This document shows positions 32,595 to 41,876 of a stretch of DNA of 64,000 bases, piece by piece. The notes under the pieces are model-generated. The model worked only from the letters and a program-made list of their open reading frames with translations, made no database searches and was not told the origin of the DNA. Within the stretch, counting starts at the first letter, position 1. Each line of letters opens with the position of its first letter. The stretch lies in contig DBYX01000010.1 of the NCBI GenBank assembly GCA_002311665.1, forward strand, positions 77,719 to 141,718, given 5' to 3'. Position numbers and translations under genes: made by a program. Source of the stretch: Lachnoclostridium sp. UBA1175 (lineage in GTDB: Bacteria > Bacillota > Clostridia > Lachnospirales > Lachnospiraceae).

Positions 32595-34124
32595 TCAGCG
32601 GTACACGAAATCCGTGAACACCGCTGTGCCGCCTGCCGCGACGCTCGAAAACGCGCACAGGCCGAACCTTACGCCCGTAAAATGATCCAGCCGGAAATAC
32701 AGCTTGTGCGGCTCTCCGACCGCAGACTCCCGACCGTCCCTGCGTGTGAAGAACGTCACGGTGTCCTTCATCTCCCAAAACTCCGCACGGATGCCGACGG
32801 TGACCGTGTCCCCGACAAGCTCCTCGCGGAATGTGATCTCGCCCGGCTCCGTGTCGTTGGCGCCGATGCCGAAGCCCTTCACGGGTTCCTTCCGCTCGAT
32901 CACGGTGAGGTATCGCCTGCCGTTCTCAACCAAAACCCCGACTGCCGCGTAGCATCCCTGCAGCGCGCACAGCCCCGCGAAGTCTCCGTCCGCAAGCTTC
33001 GACACATCCACCGTGACCTCCGCCTCGCACTCCGGAAAACGCATCCTCTGCGTGAGCGTATTTCTCGCCTGTGTCAGGTTCGCGCACACCGCGCCCGTCG
33101 TGATGGCAAGCCCGCCTTCCGGCAGGAGCGCCCAGTGCGCGTCATCCGGCACGTGGTTCCACTGCCACTGCGGCGCGATCGTTCCGCCGTCGAACCGGTC
33201 CGAAATGAACAGCGGTGCATATTCGTACCCCGGTCTCGTGCTCACCACATCGATGTCCTCCGGGAGCACTCCGTCATCGCCGTACACCGGCCAGCCGTCT
33301 CTCCACGTCACCGGCACGAGTACCGGGATCCTTCCGACCGCCCCGGAGTCGCGGAACAATACGGCGAACCATCGCCCGTCCGGTGTGTCGACAAGGCCGC
33401 CCTGCGCGATACCCTGTCCACAGTATCCGCCGTCGTCCCAGAACAGGTCGTGCCCGACATAATCCCCATCGAGCCGGTCGCTGATGAACACCGCCTCGGT
33501 GCGGCGCTGCGTCTCCTTCGGCCAGTGGATCAGCGTGAGGACGTATCGTCCGCCGATCTTATACAGATGCGCGCCCTCATACCCGAGGAACACCTTCTCG
33601 CGGTCGTCTCGCACGATCACGCAGTCCGTGCCGCCCTCCGCCGGCCCCGAGAGATCGGCAGCAAGCTCCGTCAGGCGGATCTCCGTGTTGCCGGACACCA
33701 GATAAGCGCGCCCGTCCTCCGCAAAATACAGCGAGGCGTCGTGGTAATACCCCTTGATCTTCCGGTGCTCCCACGGCCCCGTGATCTCCGTCGCCGTGAA
33801 CAGGTGCGTGTCGCTCTGCCCGTGGCTCACGAAAACCACATAGAACCAGCTCTCGTGATACCGGAGCGATGCGGCCCACATACCCTTGCCGTAGCTGTTC
33901 TCGCCCTGCTCCAGACGATTTGCGGGTGTTCCGTCCAACTCGTCGAACAGGTATGTCGCGATCTCCCAGTTGGCCAGATCGTACGAGCGCAGGATGACGC
34001 CGCCCGGCGAATAATACATCGTCGTGCTGACCATATAGTAGGTGTCGTCCACGCGGATCACATCCGGATCGGGATAGTCGGTTTTCGTAATGGGATTGAT
34101 ATTTTTCATACGCTCGTTGCTCAC
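32595..34124 (-). CDS. GH43 beta-xylosidase/arabinofuranosidase
   Basis: 509 residues. The five-bladed propeller spans about 8-310 with the family triad: Asp in YPDPDVIRV (D19), Asp in YYHDASLYF, and Glu in FLGYEGAHLYK. The C-terminal 190 residues form a concanavalin-like sandwich found in beta-xylosidase GH43 subfamilies. No signal peptide. The GTG start overlaps the spermidine synthase stop (GTGA); an ATG five codons on is an alternative. It would remove xylose or arabinose from oligomers released by the GH10 enzyme. Confidence 0.88.
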   Translation of the reverse strand: MSNERMKNINPITKTDYPDPDVIRVDDTYYMVSTTMYYSPGGVILRSYDLANWEIATYLFDELDGTPANRLEQGENSYGKGMWAASLRYHESWFYVVFVSHGQSDTHLFTATEITGPWEHRKIKGYYHDASLYFAEDGRAYLVSGNTEIRLTELAADLSGPAEGGTDCVIVRDDREKVFLGYEGAHLYKIGGRYVLTLIHWPKETQRRTEAVFISDRLDGDYVGHDLFWDDGGYCGQGIAQGGLVDTPDGRWFAVLFRDSGAVGRIPVLVPVTWRDGWPVYGDDGVLPEDIDVVSTRPGYEYAPLFISDRFDGGTIAPQWQWNHVPDDAHWALLPEGGLAITTGAVCANLTQARNTLTQRMRFPECEAEVTVDVSKLADGDFAGLCALQGCYAAVGVLVENGRRYLTVIERKEPVKGFGIGANDTEPGEITFREELVGDTVTVGIRAEFWEMKDTVTFFTRRDGRESAVGEPHKLYFRLDHFTGVRFGLCAFSSVAAGGTAVFTDFVYR

Positions 34125-35815
34125 AGCTCGTTGAGCAGCCCCTTCAGCCCTTTTTCCTCATAGATCTTGCGGTACCTCTCCACCTCCTCGCGGATGAGGT
34201 CGTCAATGACGCGCATTCCCAGAAGCTCTACAGGCGCACGGTCGTCCGTCATAACGCGGTCGCCCGCCTCATACACCTGCAGATTGTCCGAGACGCGCCG
34301 CATCATCGCCGCGAGATCGGTGTTATTTTCCTTGGCGATCTGCCCCGCGAGATCCGCGGGCTCGCCCATACACGCGAAGAGTTCCTGGTTCGTCGAGCCG
34401 GATACATCAACCGTCCTCACCCAGGGGAACACACTCGCGATCGTGTCCGCGAGATACCGGTTGATCCCGTCCTCGCGGTTGCCTTTCATGTTCATATTGA
34501 CGACCATCACGCCGCCTTCCGTCAGGTGGTCGCGCACCAGTTCAAAGAACTCGACAGAGGACATCTGAAACGGGATCGTGATGTCCTGGTAGGCGTCGAC
34601 CATGATGATGTCGTAGCGGGTGTCGACCGCATTCAGAAACGCGCGCCCGTCGTAGGTCGTCACCTTCACCTCCGGCGACAGCGCAAAATACTCCTTCGCC
34701 AGCTCCGTGATCTTCCCGTCGATCTCGACACCCTCGACCGTCACATTATCGAAGTACCGGTTGCACTGCGTGGCAAATGTCCCCGACCCGTTGCCGAGCA
34801 CGAGGATCGACAGCTCCCCGCGATCGTGCACGCCCGCCAGAAACGGAGCCGCCATCGCGTAGTCGTAGTACATTCCGGTCAGCGCGCCGTCCTTGCGGAA
34901 GATTGACTGCACGCCGAAGAGCACGTTGGTGGACAGCACGACCTGTTTGTCGTCCTCGTACACCTGCAGGTAGTTGTAGATCGACTCACCCTCGTAGGTG
35001 AGGTCCTTCTGCCAGAACGCGAAACTGCTGCTGTGTCCGAAGATGCAGCATACGATAAATATGATCCCCGCCGCCGGCAGCTTCTTGATCTTCCGCACCG
35101 CAACGCCCGAGGTGATGAAATACACCGCGACGAGCGCGAGCAGAATGCCCGCGAAGATCAGGAACGTGATCGCCGTTCCGACCGCCGGGATGCTGATGAA
35201 CGTCGGCACGAACGTACCGATGATGCTTCCGACCGTGTTGGCCGCATTCAGGTTTCCGACGAGGCGGCCGTTGTCCTCAAGGTTGTCCGTCGCGAATTTG
35301 ACGAGGGACGGGGTGACCGTGCCGAGCAGAAAGAGCGGGAACACGAAGATCACCATACAAGCCGCGAAGCCCGCGATCACCAGAAAATTGCTGCTCACCG
35401 TGAAGATCAGAAGCGCCGAGATTCCGATGATGATGTAGCGTCCGACCACCGGGATCAGCGCGATCCACACCGCCGCGATCAGCACGCGCGTGTAGAGGCG
35501 GTCCGGGTCGGGCTTTTTGTCCGCGCTGCGCCCGCCGTATATGTTGCCGAGCGCCATCGCGATCATGATGGTTCCGATGATGATCGTCCACACGATCTGC
35601 GACGAGCTGAAATACGGCGCCAGCAGACGGCTCGCACCGAGCTCCACCGCCATCACGGACATTCCCGCAAAAAATTCGGTCAGGTACAGAAACACCCTCT
35701 TTCGCAAAATGGGCCGTCTCTCCGCCAGCGAGCGGATCGCCGTGCCGTCGCCCGCGGACTCCTTCCCTTCGGTTTCGACGTTCTTCGTAATGTCTTCCTT
35801 GTTGTTCGGGTCCAT
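34121..35815 (-). CDS. Membrane-fused spermidine synthase-like protein
   Basis: 564 residues. About seven to eight membrane helices occupy residues 30-270 (FAGMSVMAVELGASRLLAPY is the typical first-helix motif of this fused class). The C-terminal domain (about 290-520) is a polyamine aminopropyltransferase: LVLGNGSGTFATQCNRYF, VEGVEIDGKITELAKEYF, and DIIMVDAYQ. Aminopropyl transfer to putrescine or a relative at the membrane is the family assumption. The final 40 residues are charged and helical. The ATG at 35815 is preferred over one 14 codons upstream. Its stop is coupled to the GH43 start. Confidence 0.82.
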   Translation of the reverse strand: MDPNNKEDITKNVETEGKESAGDGTAIRSLAERRPILRKRVFLYLTEFFAGMSVMAVELGASRLLAPYFSSSQIVWTIIIGTIMIAMALGNIYGGRSADKKPDPDRLYTRVLIAAVWIALIPVVGRYIIIGISALLIFTVSSNFLVIAGFAACMVIFVFPLFLLGTVTPSLVKFATDNLEDNGRLVGNLNAANTVGSIIGTFVPTFISIPAVGTAITFLIFAGILLALVAVYFITSGVAVRKIKKLPAAGIIFIVCCIFGHSSSFAFWQKDLTYEGESIYNYLQVYEDDKQVVLSTNVLFGVQSIFRKDGALTGMYYDYAMAAPFLAGVHDRGELSILVLGNGSGTFATQCNRYFDNVTVEGVEIDGKITELAKEYFALSPEVKVTTYDGRAFLNAVDTRYDIIMVDAYQDITIPFQMSSVEFFELVRDHLTEGGVMVVNMNMKGNREDGINRYLADTIASVFPWVRTVDVSGSTNQELFACMGEPADLAGQIAKENNTDLAAMMRRVSDNLQVYEAGDRVMTDDRAPVELLGMRVIDDLIREEVERYRKIYEEKGLKGLLNEL

Positions 35816-35832
35816 GTTCCTCAAACTCCCCC

Positions 35833-36489
35833 TCAATTGATTTTCGTGAGCATCCACTCACATGCGTCGTTCATATCCTCCGCGACATACGCCGAGAGCT
35901 CGCGCATCTCCTCCGTGGCCGGCAGCAGATCCGGCACCATCACCGGCAGCATTCCCGCGGCGTGCGCGGCGCGGATACCGTTGTGCGAGTCCTCCACCGC
36001 GATCGCCTCCCCGGGCGAGACGCCGAGCGCCTCACAGGCGTTGAGGAAGATCTCCGGGTGCGGCTTCGAGTGCGTCACCGTGTCACCGCCGACCACCGCG
36101 CCGAAATACCGATCGATCCCCGCCGACTCCAGGTGCCGCAGCACCTTCTCGCGCCTCGTCGATGACGCCACCGCGATCTTCACGCCGGCGGCCGCAAGCT
36201 TCTCAAGCGTCTCGCGAACGCCGTCCTTCACGGGCACGCCGTTCTCCTCGATGCATTGGTTATACATCGCGCTCGTGCGCTTGCAATACTCCTTATACGG
36301 AAAATCCTTCCCGTAGTTTTCGTACACGATGCGCTCCGTCGTCTCCGCATTGACGCCGATGCACAGCGCGTACACCTCCGGCATATTCGGGATGCCGTCC
36401 TCCTCAGCCAGCTTCAGCCAGCACAACCGGCACAGCCGCTCCGTGTCGAACAGAACGCCGTCCATATCAAAAACAACCGCTGTGATCAT
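35833..36489 (-). CDS. HAD-superfamily phosphatase, beta-phosphoglucomutase-like
   Basis: 218 residues. Motif I is VVFDMDGVLFDTE (residues 5-17; D8 nucleophile, D10), motif II is VASSTR, and motifs III/IV run HSKPHPEIFL, then VEDSHNGIRAAHAAGM. The C1 cap domain follows motif I, as in PgmB and related sugar phosphatases. The ATG at 36489 follows AGGGAG. It is probably co-transcribed with the downstream synthase (17 bp gap). Substrate unproven; the sugar-related neighbourhood favours a sugar phosphate. Confidence 0.88.
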   Translation of the reverse strand: MITAVVFDMDGVLFDTERLCRLCWLKLAEEDGIPNMPEVYALCIGVNAETTERIVYENYGKDFPYKEYCKRTSAMYNQCIEENGVPVKDGVRETLEKLAAAGVKIAVASSTRREKVLRHLESAGIDRYFGAVVGGDTVTHSKPHPEIFLNACEALGVSPGEAIAVEDSHNGIRAAHAAGMLPVMVPDLLPATEEMRELSAYVAEDMNDACEWMLTKIN

Positions 36490-36500
36490 AGTACTCCCTG

Positions 36501-36544
36501 CCGGCGTCCCCGCCGGGATCAAAAGCGCCGCAACCGCGCGGCGC
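36501..36544 (-). terminator. Two hairpins with possible terminator downstream of the RNHCP gene
   Basis: On the minus strand GCGCCGC (36544-36538) pairs with GCGGCGC (36531-36525), followed by TTTT (36524-36521); next comes a second hairpin CCGGCG/CGCCGG (36516-36501). The first can end the RNHCP transcript; the second lies ahead of the HAD gene start. Confidence 0.6.
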
Positions 36545-36558
36545 AGTATACATCCGTG

Positions 36559-36984
36559 TTACTGGATCCGGCCCTCACCGCCCATCAGCCGCGTCATCTC
36601 CTCGATGCGCTCGATCGGGAACGGAGGGTTCGTGAGCGGACGAAGCGCGATCGACATCAACTTCATCGGATTGTCGTCCGCGGCGACGCGGTTCGAGCTC
36701 ATCGCCCCGCACACGCGGCAGCGGTGAATGATCGCCCACTCGCCGTTCTTGCGCACCCACACCGCGATCGCGTCCATGTGGCCGCCGCAGTCGCTCTCGC
36801 GATCCCCGGGCTCGATGTCCACATGCAGGCTCGTCAGGCAGTTCGGGCAATGGTTTCTGTGATCGCTGCCGGCACCGTCCGGCACGACCGTTCTGCCGCA
36901 TTCCTTGCACACGAACGTCTCGTCGCACGGATGCGTTTTATAGTAACCTTTCTCGTAGGATCTTCTCTTGTTCTCGCGGTTCAT
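36559..36984 (-). CDS. RNHCP domain protein (zinc-binding)
   Basis: 141 residues from the ATG at 36984 (AGGAGGT upstream). The motif HRNHCPNCLTSLHVD (residues 42-56) names the RNHCP family; Cys pairs CKECG (27-31), CPNC (46-49) and CRVCG make two zinc knuckles. Function unknown in the family; suggested to be nucleic-acid or ribosome associated by its basic N-terminus (MNRENKRRSYEKGYYK). It has its own long upstream region, so is probably a single-gene transcript. Confidence 0.85.
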   Translation of the reverse strand: MNRENKRRSYEKGYYKTHPCDETFVCKECGRTVVPDGAGSDHRNHCPNCLTSLHVDIEPGDRESDCGGHMDAIAVWVRKNGEWAIIHRCRVCGAMSSNRVAADDNPMKLMSIALRPLTNPPFPIERIEEMTRLMGGEGRIQ

Positions 36985-37161
36985 AAGTACCTCCTTTGTC
37001 GCGCCCGCGATCCCTCCGGATACGATGTCGCACCGGCGGCGGGGCACATTTTCACATATGCTAACAGTTTACCATATGACGCCGCTTTACACAACGGTTA
37101 AGACCCGTTATGTCCTGTCATATCCTTTCCATTTCGCGCAGCGATTTTCCGCCCGCGAACG

Positions 37162-37193
37162 CAAAAAAACGACGCACCGCACAGGTGCGCCGT
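37162..37193 (-). terminator. Intrinsic terminator of the 37247 gene
   Basis: Minus-strand stem around CGCACC/GGTGCG followed by seven T (complement of 37163-37169). It lies 55 bp past the stop codon of the unknown anchored protein. Confidence 0.8.
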
Positions 37194-37246
37194 TTCGCTG
37201 TTTTGTCTGTTTGAACCGGCAGAAGGCTTCCTGCCGTCAGGTTCTT

Positions 37247-38836
37247 CTACTCCTCGTCGACTCCGTAATTCTGCTTTGCGCTCGCGAGCATATCACCGAG
37301 CGTCCAGCGCGGATTGTCCTTGCCGTCATCCGTGTCGTCACAGTAGACGAAGTAGAGCGTGGAATCCATAACGCTGGTAACCTTGCTTCCGCCCTTGACC
37401 AGCTTCATATTCTTGACGAAATGAATGTGGATGGAGAAGCAGTTGTCCGTGAACTCGCAGTAGTCCTTCACCTCAAGTTCCGTGTACTCCGGGTTCATGA
37501 TCGTGTGATCGCTGACGAACCGGATATCCGGGCCCTTGGCGTACTCCTCCGCCTTGTCGTAGAAGAGCGAATGCTTGAGCAGATATGTGCGGATCTCCGC
37601 GAGACCGCGGTTGCTGCCTTTGAGGTCGTTCGTCACGAAATCCATCCACTTCTTTGCGGTCTCCAGCGCCAGATTGTACCGATCCTGCGGAGCCTCCAGC
37701 CCCTTCTGCGGAGCGTATGTGATGCTGAAGCAGCCGTTCTCATCCGGCGTCACAGCCACATTCTCACCGTTCTCATCCGTGACAACCACCTCAGGCTGAT
37801 ACACGAGATTGCTCACCTTGTACGTGAGGTCGAGCGGGATGGGAACATAGTCCCTGACATACTCGAGTTCCTTCGGATACTCGGACTCGGCGATGACGTG
37901 CTCCCTCGTGAGCGGCTTGCCGTTGACCGTGATCGTGTAGTTCTCGGGCACGGTGTAGGTGTAGTCCTTCGTGCTGTAGTTCTTGTTGATCACCGCGGAG
38001 ACGGACGAGATCTTCCATTCGCACACCTCGAGGATCGCAAGGATCTTGCGGGGATTGTACGAGGTCATCGTCATTCGCGCGATCGCCTTGCCCTGGTCAT
38101 CCAGGATGTCGTACACCGGGTTGGTCGTGCTGTAACTGTTCTCGTTCTTTATACAGGAAAATGTCTGCACCGCCTTCAGCCTGTCGAGGTACTCATTCTT
38201 GACCAGGTCCTCATCCTGGAACTCTCCCTGAAGCTTCCAATCGGTCGACTCTTTGAACTCCTTGAACTCACCCTCGATGGAACCGTCGCGCACTTTTGTG
38301 ACGAACTCCTCCAACAGGCGGTTTGCGTTATTTTCCGGCTGCGACTTCTCGTAATCCTTGAGGCATCGTCCGGTGTATCTCCAGAGCCAGATGCCCACGC
38401 CGATCAGGAAGATCGACCACAATACGAGAAATACGATGAAGATACGGCGTCCGCGGATCAGTTTCTTCCGCTCCGCATCCTTCTTTCTCTTCGAGTTTCC
38501 GCGGTTCGGTCTGCCGCCGCGCGGAGGCGTTGCTCCCCCGTTGTCCGGGTCGCCCGGCCGGTCCGGCCCGCTTATATCTTTGCCCGTCGAGGAGCGTGTG
38601 ATCGCCCTTTCGCGTGTCGGGATCTCCCTTTCGCGGGTCGGTGTCTCCGATCTCTCCGGTCTCACGCTCCCTGTCGATACGCGGCCGGCACTCTTCCCTG
38701 CGGAACTTCTGTCGGCCTTCAGCGAGCTCCAAAACTCGTCGTCATCGCTCTCCGTCTCGTTGCGGTACGCATCGTACAGATTGCGGTAGCGCTCGCCGCG
38801 CACAGGCTTTTTCTTGTTGTTCTCTTCCGTTGCCAC
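37247..38836 (-). CDS. Membrane-anchored protein of unknown function
   Basis: 529 residues from a GTG at 38836 with GGGGGAGAG seven bases upstream. Residues 1 to about 122 are disordered, rich in Arg, Pro, Thr and Gly (TPTREREIPTRERAITR repeats a TRER unit). One membrane helix follows at about 130-152, then about 375 extracytoplasmic residues with two NTF2-like or Ig-like regions (SYNPRKILAILEVCEWKISS, TYTVPENYTITVNGKPL). The type II topology is like that of some division or wall-associated proteins. The upstream NAGPA-like gene is 22 bp away and probably in the same operon. Function not recognised. Confidence 0.7.
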   Translation of the reverse strand: MATEENNKKKPVRGERYRNLYDAYRNETESDDDEFWSSLKADRSSAGKSAGRVSTGSVRPERSETPTREREIPTRERAITRSSTGKDISGPDRPGDPDNGGATPPRGGRPNRGNSKRKKDAERKKLIRGRRIFIVFLVLWSIFLIGVGIWLWRYTGRCLKDYEKSQPENNANRLLEEFVTKVRDGSIEGEFKEFKESTDWKLQGEFQDEDLVKNEYLDRLKAVQTFSCIKNENSYSTTNPVYDILDDQGKAIARMTMTSYNPRKILAILEVCEWKISSVSAVINKNYSTKDYTYTVPENYTITVNGKPLTREHVIAESEYPKELEYVRDYVPIPLDLTYKVSNLVYQPEVVVTDENGENVAVTPDENGCFSITYAPQKGLEAPQDRYNLALETAKKWMDFVTNDLKGSNRGLAEIRTYLLKHSLFYDKAEEYAKGPDIRFVSDHTIMNPEYTELEVKDYCEFTDNCFSIHIHFVKNMKLVKGGSKVTSVMDSTLYFVYCDDTDDGKDNPRWTLGDMLASAKQNYGVDEE

Positions 38837-38858
38837 TGAGTGACTCTCCCCCTGTCGA

Positions 38859-39950
38859 TTATTTTTGCTTCGGCATAACGACCATGGCATCCGGAAGACG
38901 CCACGAGGAATGCTGGTAATAGAATGTCACGCTCGTCATCTCGTACTTTCCGCCGTAGTACATCGACGAGGAGCTGCCGCCGTCGAGATTGGCCGCGGTG
39001 TACGCGCCGTACTCGAGCATCACGCTGATCAGGTCGGCTGCCGTCGCTCCGAGATGTCCGCCCGCGCCGCGGCCGTCCGTCACGAAGAGCAGGATCGCGC
39101 CGTCCTTGCGCTGTCCGATGGCGGTACGCGGGTTGCTGCCGCTGCCGAGACCCTGCATCTCACGCCCCTTGCCGTTGATCACCAGCGGCACAAAATGGTT
39201 GTTCTCGTCCTTGAACTCCTCCTGGAAGGTGACCGCATCGCGGATGTGCTTCTCCTCGATGAGCTTCTTCACATCGTCGGCCTTCATCCCCTCGAGGTTC
39301 TCGATCACAAGGATGTCCTTGTCGGTGAAACCGATCAGGTAGAGTCCCCGCTGATTCGGCTTGTTATACTGGATCTGCCCCTTCGAAACGACTACGCCGT
39401 AGGGGCTTCCGCCCTTGTTGTTGTCCGACTGGTACAGACCGCCGTTCACGCCGCCGACACCACCGGTCAACGTCACGATCTTGTCAAGGTCCTTGCCGTA
39501 TTCGCTCCACGGGTACGTCGTTCCTACGATCACCTGGGACGGATCCTTGATGATCATCATTTTCCCGAAGAATGTTCGACCCGGATACTCCTCGATCCGC
39601 ACACCGTTCTCGTCGAACACTTCCTTCTTGGCCGTCGGGTCGGATGTCTGGCCCTTGCCGCCGTTCTCGTCGTGCTCGATCACGATACCCGTCTCATCGA
39701 TCTCGGTCTCCATCGGCTTCAGCTTGTTGGCGTCGACGATCTCCTTGATCTCCTCTTCCGACAGCACCAGGTTCGGAACAAACTTAAGCTGTCCGGTCTC
39801 CAGGAATGTCGTGACGAACGTGGCCTTCGCGGCCTTCGACGGTCCGTTGCAGCAGCGGTACAGCACCGCGTACAGCGCACCCGCCACAAGCAGCAATGTC
39901 ACCATGATCGTGATGAAAAATCTCAGCAAATACCTTAAAAATCTCTTCAT
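38859..39950 (-). CDS. Phosphodiester glycosidase family protein (NAGPA-like)
   Basis: 363 residues: N-terminal anchor helix (about 8-30), a spacer of about 120 residues, and a NAGPA/DUF2233 domain at about 135-363. The conserved parts include VNGGLY, NPRTAIGQRKDGAILLFVTD, and NLDGGSSSSMYYGG, the substrate loop of the family. Relatives remove N-acetylglucosamine 1-phosphodiester caps in animals; in Firmicutes they act on exopolysaccharide or teichoic-acid-like polymers. The ATG at 39950 follows AGGAG. It belongs with the GT2-GtrA and PAP2 genes upstream. Confidence 0.87.
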   Translation of the reverse strand: MKRFLRYLLRFFITIMVTLLLVAGALYAVLYRCCNGPSKAAKATFVTTFLETGQLKFVPNLVLSEEEIKEIVDANKLKPMETEIDETGIVIEHDENGGKGQTSDPTAKKEVFDENGVRIEEYPGRTFFGKMMIIKDPSQVIVGTTYPWSEYGKDLDKIVTLTGGVGGVNGGLYQSDNNKGGSPYGVVVSKGQIQYNKPNQRGLYLIGFTDKDILVIENLEGMKADDVKKLIEEKHIRDAVTFQEEFKDENNHFVPLVINGKGREMQGLGSGSNPRTAIGQRKDGAILLFVTDGRGAGGHLGATAADLISVMLEYGAYTAANLDGGSSSSMYYGGKYEMTSVTFYYQHSSWRLPDAMVVMPKQK

Positions 39951-40032
39951 AGGGTTCTCCTGTCTCTGTGTCCGCGCTCCCACACAGCCGCGGAACTTTC
40001 AATGCACTGCAGCGTATCCCGCCGCGCCCGCA

Positions 40033-41142
40033 TCATTGTTTTTTCTTCGCAAACACCCACTTCTTCTGCACGAAGAAGCTGATCGCAAACAAGCACATAT
40101 CCACGCAGAATTTGACGACCGATTCCAGCAGGCCCGCCGTCAGGTGGAACACCCGCTCCGCCACATAGTCGACAAGCAGGAAGGATGCCGTCATCTGCAG
40201 GATCGCCAGTATGTAATACCGCACCATCGTCCCGGCGACCGATCCGTCGCTCCGGAACACCACCTTCCGGTTCAGGCAGAAATTCAGAACGGAGCTGACC
40301 ACGCGCGCGCCGACCGTCGCAAGCGCGATGCGAAGCCGGCTGTCCGCCGCCCGCATTCCCGCGCCCTCCAGCCCGACATTGAGCAGGAAGAACAACAGCG
40401 AGTCGACGACGAAGCACAGGAGCGACGCCCCCAGGAACTTCGCGAACACGGTAGTTCCGATGTGCTTGAATATGACCTTGTAAATCCTCCACGAATCGCG
40501 GAACGGATGAAAATGTGAGGACGCGTTGTCATCGATGTACACGGTGTCGATCACGACCTCGTGCAGCGCGATATGTTTGTCCTTGAAGATCAGCAGCTGG
40601 TTCGTCTCGTACTCGTAGCGCTCCCCCGCGATCTCACACATCAGCGGAAGATGCTGCGCGGGTATCGCGCGAAGCCCCGTCTGCGTGTCGCTGATCCTGA
40701 TGCCGCAGAAGATGCGGAACACCGCCTTCGTGATGTTGTTGCCGTTGCGGCTCTTAAACGGAACGTCGGGCTTGCTGAAGTCGCGCACGCCGAGCACGAT
40801 CTTGTCGCCCTCCGCGATCATCGCCTCCGCACAGGCGCGGATGTCCTTCGGCAAATGCTGCCCGTCCCCGTCGACCGTCACCACTCCCCGGGATTCCGGG
40901 CGATTCTCCATCACGTATGCGAACGCCGTCTTCATCGCGCGGCCCTTGCCCTTGTTGACCTCATGCGTAAGCACGGTCACGCCGTCCATCGACGCCACCG
41001 TCTCAAAAGGCTTCTTATATTCCGCAGCGCTTCCGTCATCCACCACCACGATGTCCGTAAATCCTTCCGCGAGGATTCCTTCCACGGTCCGGATCATCTT
41101 CTCATCGGGGTTCAGGGACGGAAGAACGATCGTTACATTCAA
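40033..41142 (-). CDS. Glycosyltransferase family 2 fused to GtrA-like membrane domain
   Basis: 369 residues. The GT-A domain (about 1-235) is like polyprenol-phosphate mannose/glucose synthases: VVVDDGSAAE, VNKGKGRAMKTAF, VTVDGDGQH, and a DTQTGLRAIP stretch. The C-terminal 130 residues hold four helices of the GtrA family (CFVVDSLLFFLLNVG, NFCLNRKVVFRSDG, FFVQKKWVF), which flip or hold the lipid-linked sugar. The start is TTG six bases after GGGAGG, unusual but well placed. It would make and export an undecaprenyl-phosphate sugar for wall decoration. Confidence 0.88.
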   Translation of the reverse strand: MNVTIVLPSLNPDEKMIRTVEGILAEGFTDIVVVDDGSAAEYKKPFETVASMDGVTVLTHEVNKGKGRAMKTAFAYVMENRPESRGVVTVDGDGQHLPKDIRACAEAMIAEGDKIVLGVRDFSKPDVPFKSRNGNNITKAVFRIFCGIRISDTQTGLRAIPAQHLPLMCEIAGERYEYETNQLLIFKDKHIALHEVVIDTVYIDDNASSHFHPFRDSWRIYKVIFKHIGTTVFAKFLGASLLCFVVDSLLFFLLNVGLEGAGMRAADSRLRIALATVGARVVSSVLNFCLNRKVVFRSDGSVAGTMVRYYILAILQMTASFLLVDYVAERVFHLTAGLLESVVKFCVDMCLFAISFFVQKKWVFAKKKQ

Positions 41143-41167
41143 ACCGAACCTCCCGGCGTAAAAACGC

Positions 41168-41758
41168 CTATTCTACAACTGTAGTCTCTCTCTTCTTCTC
41201 GTCTGCGACGTTCCGGTACCACTCGAATCTGCGGAACATCCATCTCTCGATCGCCCACGCGATCAGACCGAGCATAATGCCGTCCAGAAGGCCGGCGAGC
41301 ACATCGCTCGGATAGTGGATCCCGATGTACAACCGTGAGAATCCGATCATCAGCGCGAGCACGATCAGAGGAATCGACCACCGCTTCTTAAGATACCCGC
41401 ACAGCGCCACCGCCGAAGCCACGCTCGCCGCCGTGTGTCCCGACGGGAAGGAGGCATCCTTCGCGGGCGATACCTTCCAAAGGCGGAGCGCCTCGATCAC
41501 CTCGTACGGTCTCGTGCGGTTCACCAGGGGCTTCAGGCAGAGATTGTTCAGAAGCAGTGATCCGAGCAGCGCGAACGCCGAGCAGAAGGCCGCCCGCCTC
41601 GTCTTCCGGAAGCACATCAGCACTGCCGTCAGTATGATCCAGAAGATCCCGGCGTTGCCCAGCGATGTAATGTTGGGGAAAATGTAATCCAGAAACGCGC
41701 ACCGGATATGATCCTGTATGTACAGCAAAATGTCAGCGTCCAAACTCAAAAGCGGCAT
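41168..41758 (-). CDS. PAP2-family phosphatase (undecaprenyl-diphosphatase-like)
   Basis: 196 residues. All three PAP2 motifs are visible: KPLVNRTRP, SFPSGH, and SRLYIGIHYPSD. About five membrane helices. The likely role is dephosphorylation of undecaprenyl diphosphate or another lipid phosphate outside the membrane, which fits the GT2-GtrA gene 25 bp downstream. The ATG at 41758 follows AAGGAGAGG; an open frame upstream to 41887 covers the promoter and is not used. Confidence 0.9.
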   Translation of the reverse strand: MPLLSLDADILLYIQDHIRCAFLDYIFPNITSLGNAGIFWIILTAVLMCFRKTRRAAFCSAFALLGSLLLNNLCLKPLVNRTRPYEVIEALRLWKVSPAKDASFPSGHTAASVASAVALCGYLKKRWSIPLIVLALMIGFSRLYIGIHYPSDVLAGLLDGIMLGLIAWAIERWMFRRFEWYRNVADEKKRETTVVE

Positions 41759-41848
41759 ACCGCAACCTCTCCTTATATCACTTCGCGCAAACAGCTGCAT
41801 GAAAATGAGTCTCCCCGCGCATGCAAACCCGCACAATAAACCAAGTAT

Positions 41849-41876
41849 ATTATACTCATGAAAGCGAAAAATACAA
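41849..41876 (-). promoter_or_regulatory. Probable sigma-A promoter of the PAP2 operon
   Basis: Minus strand TTGTAT (41876-41871), 16-bp spacer, TATAAT (41854-41849), about 90 bp upstream of the PAP2 start. The -10 is consensus and the -35 is 4 of 6. Confidence 0.6.
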
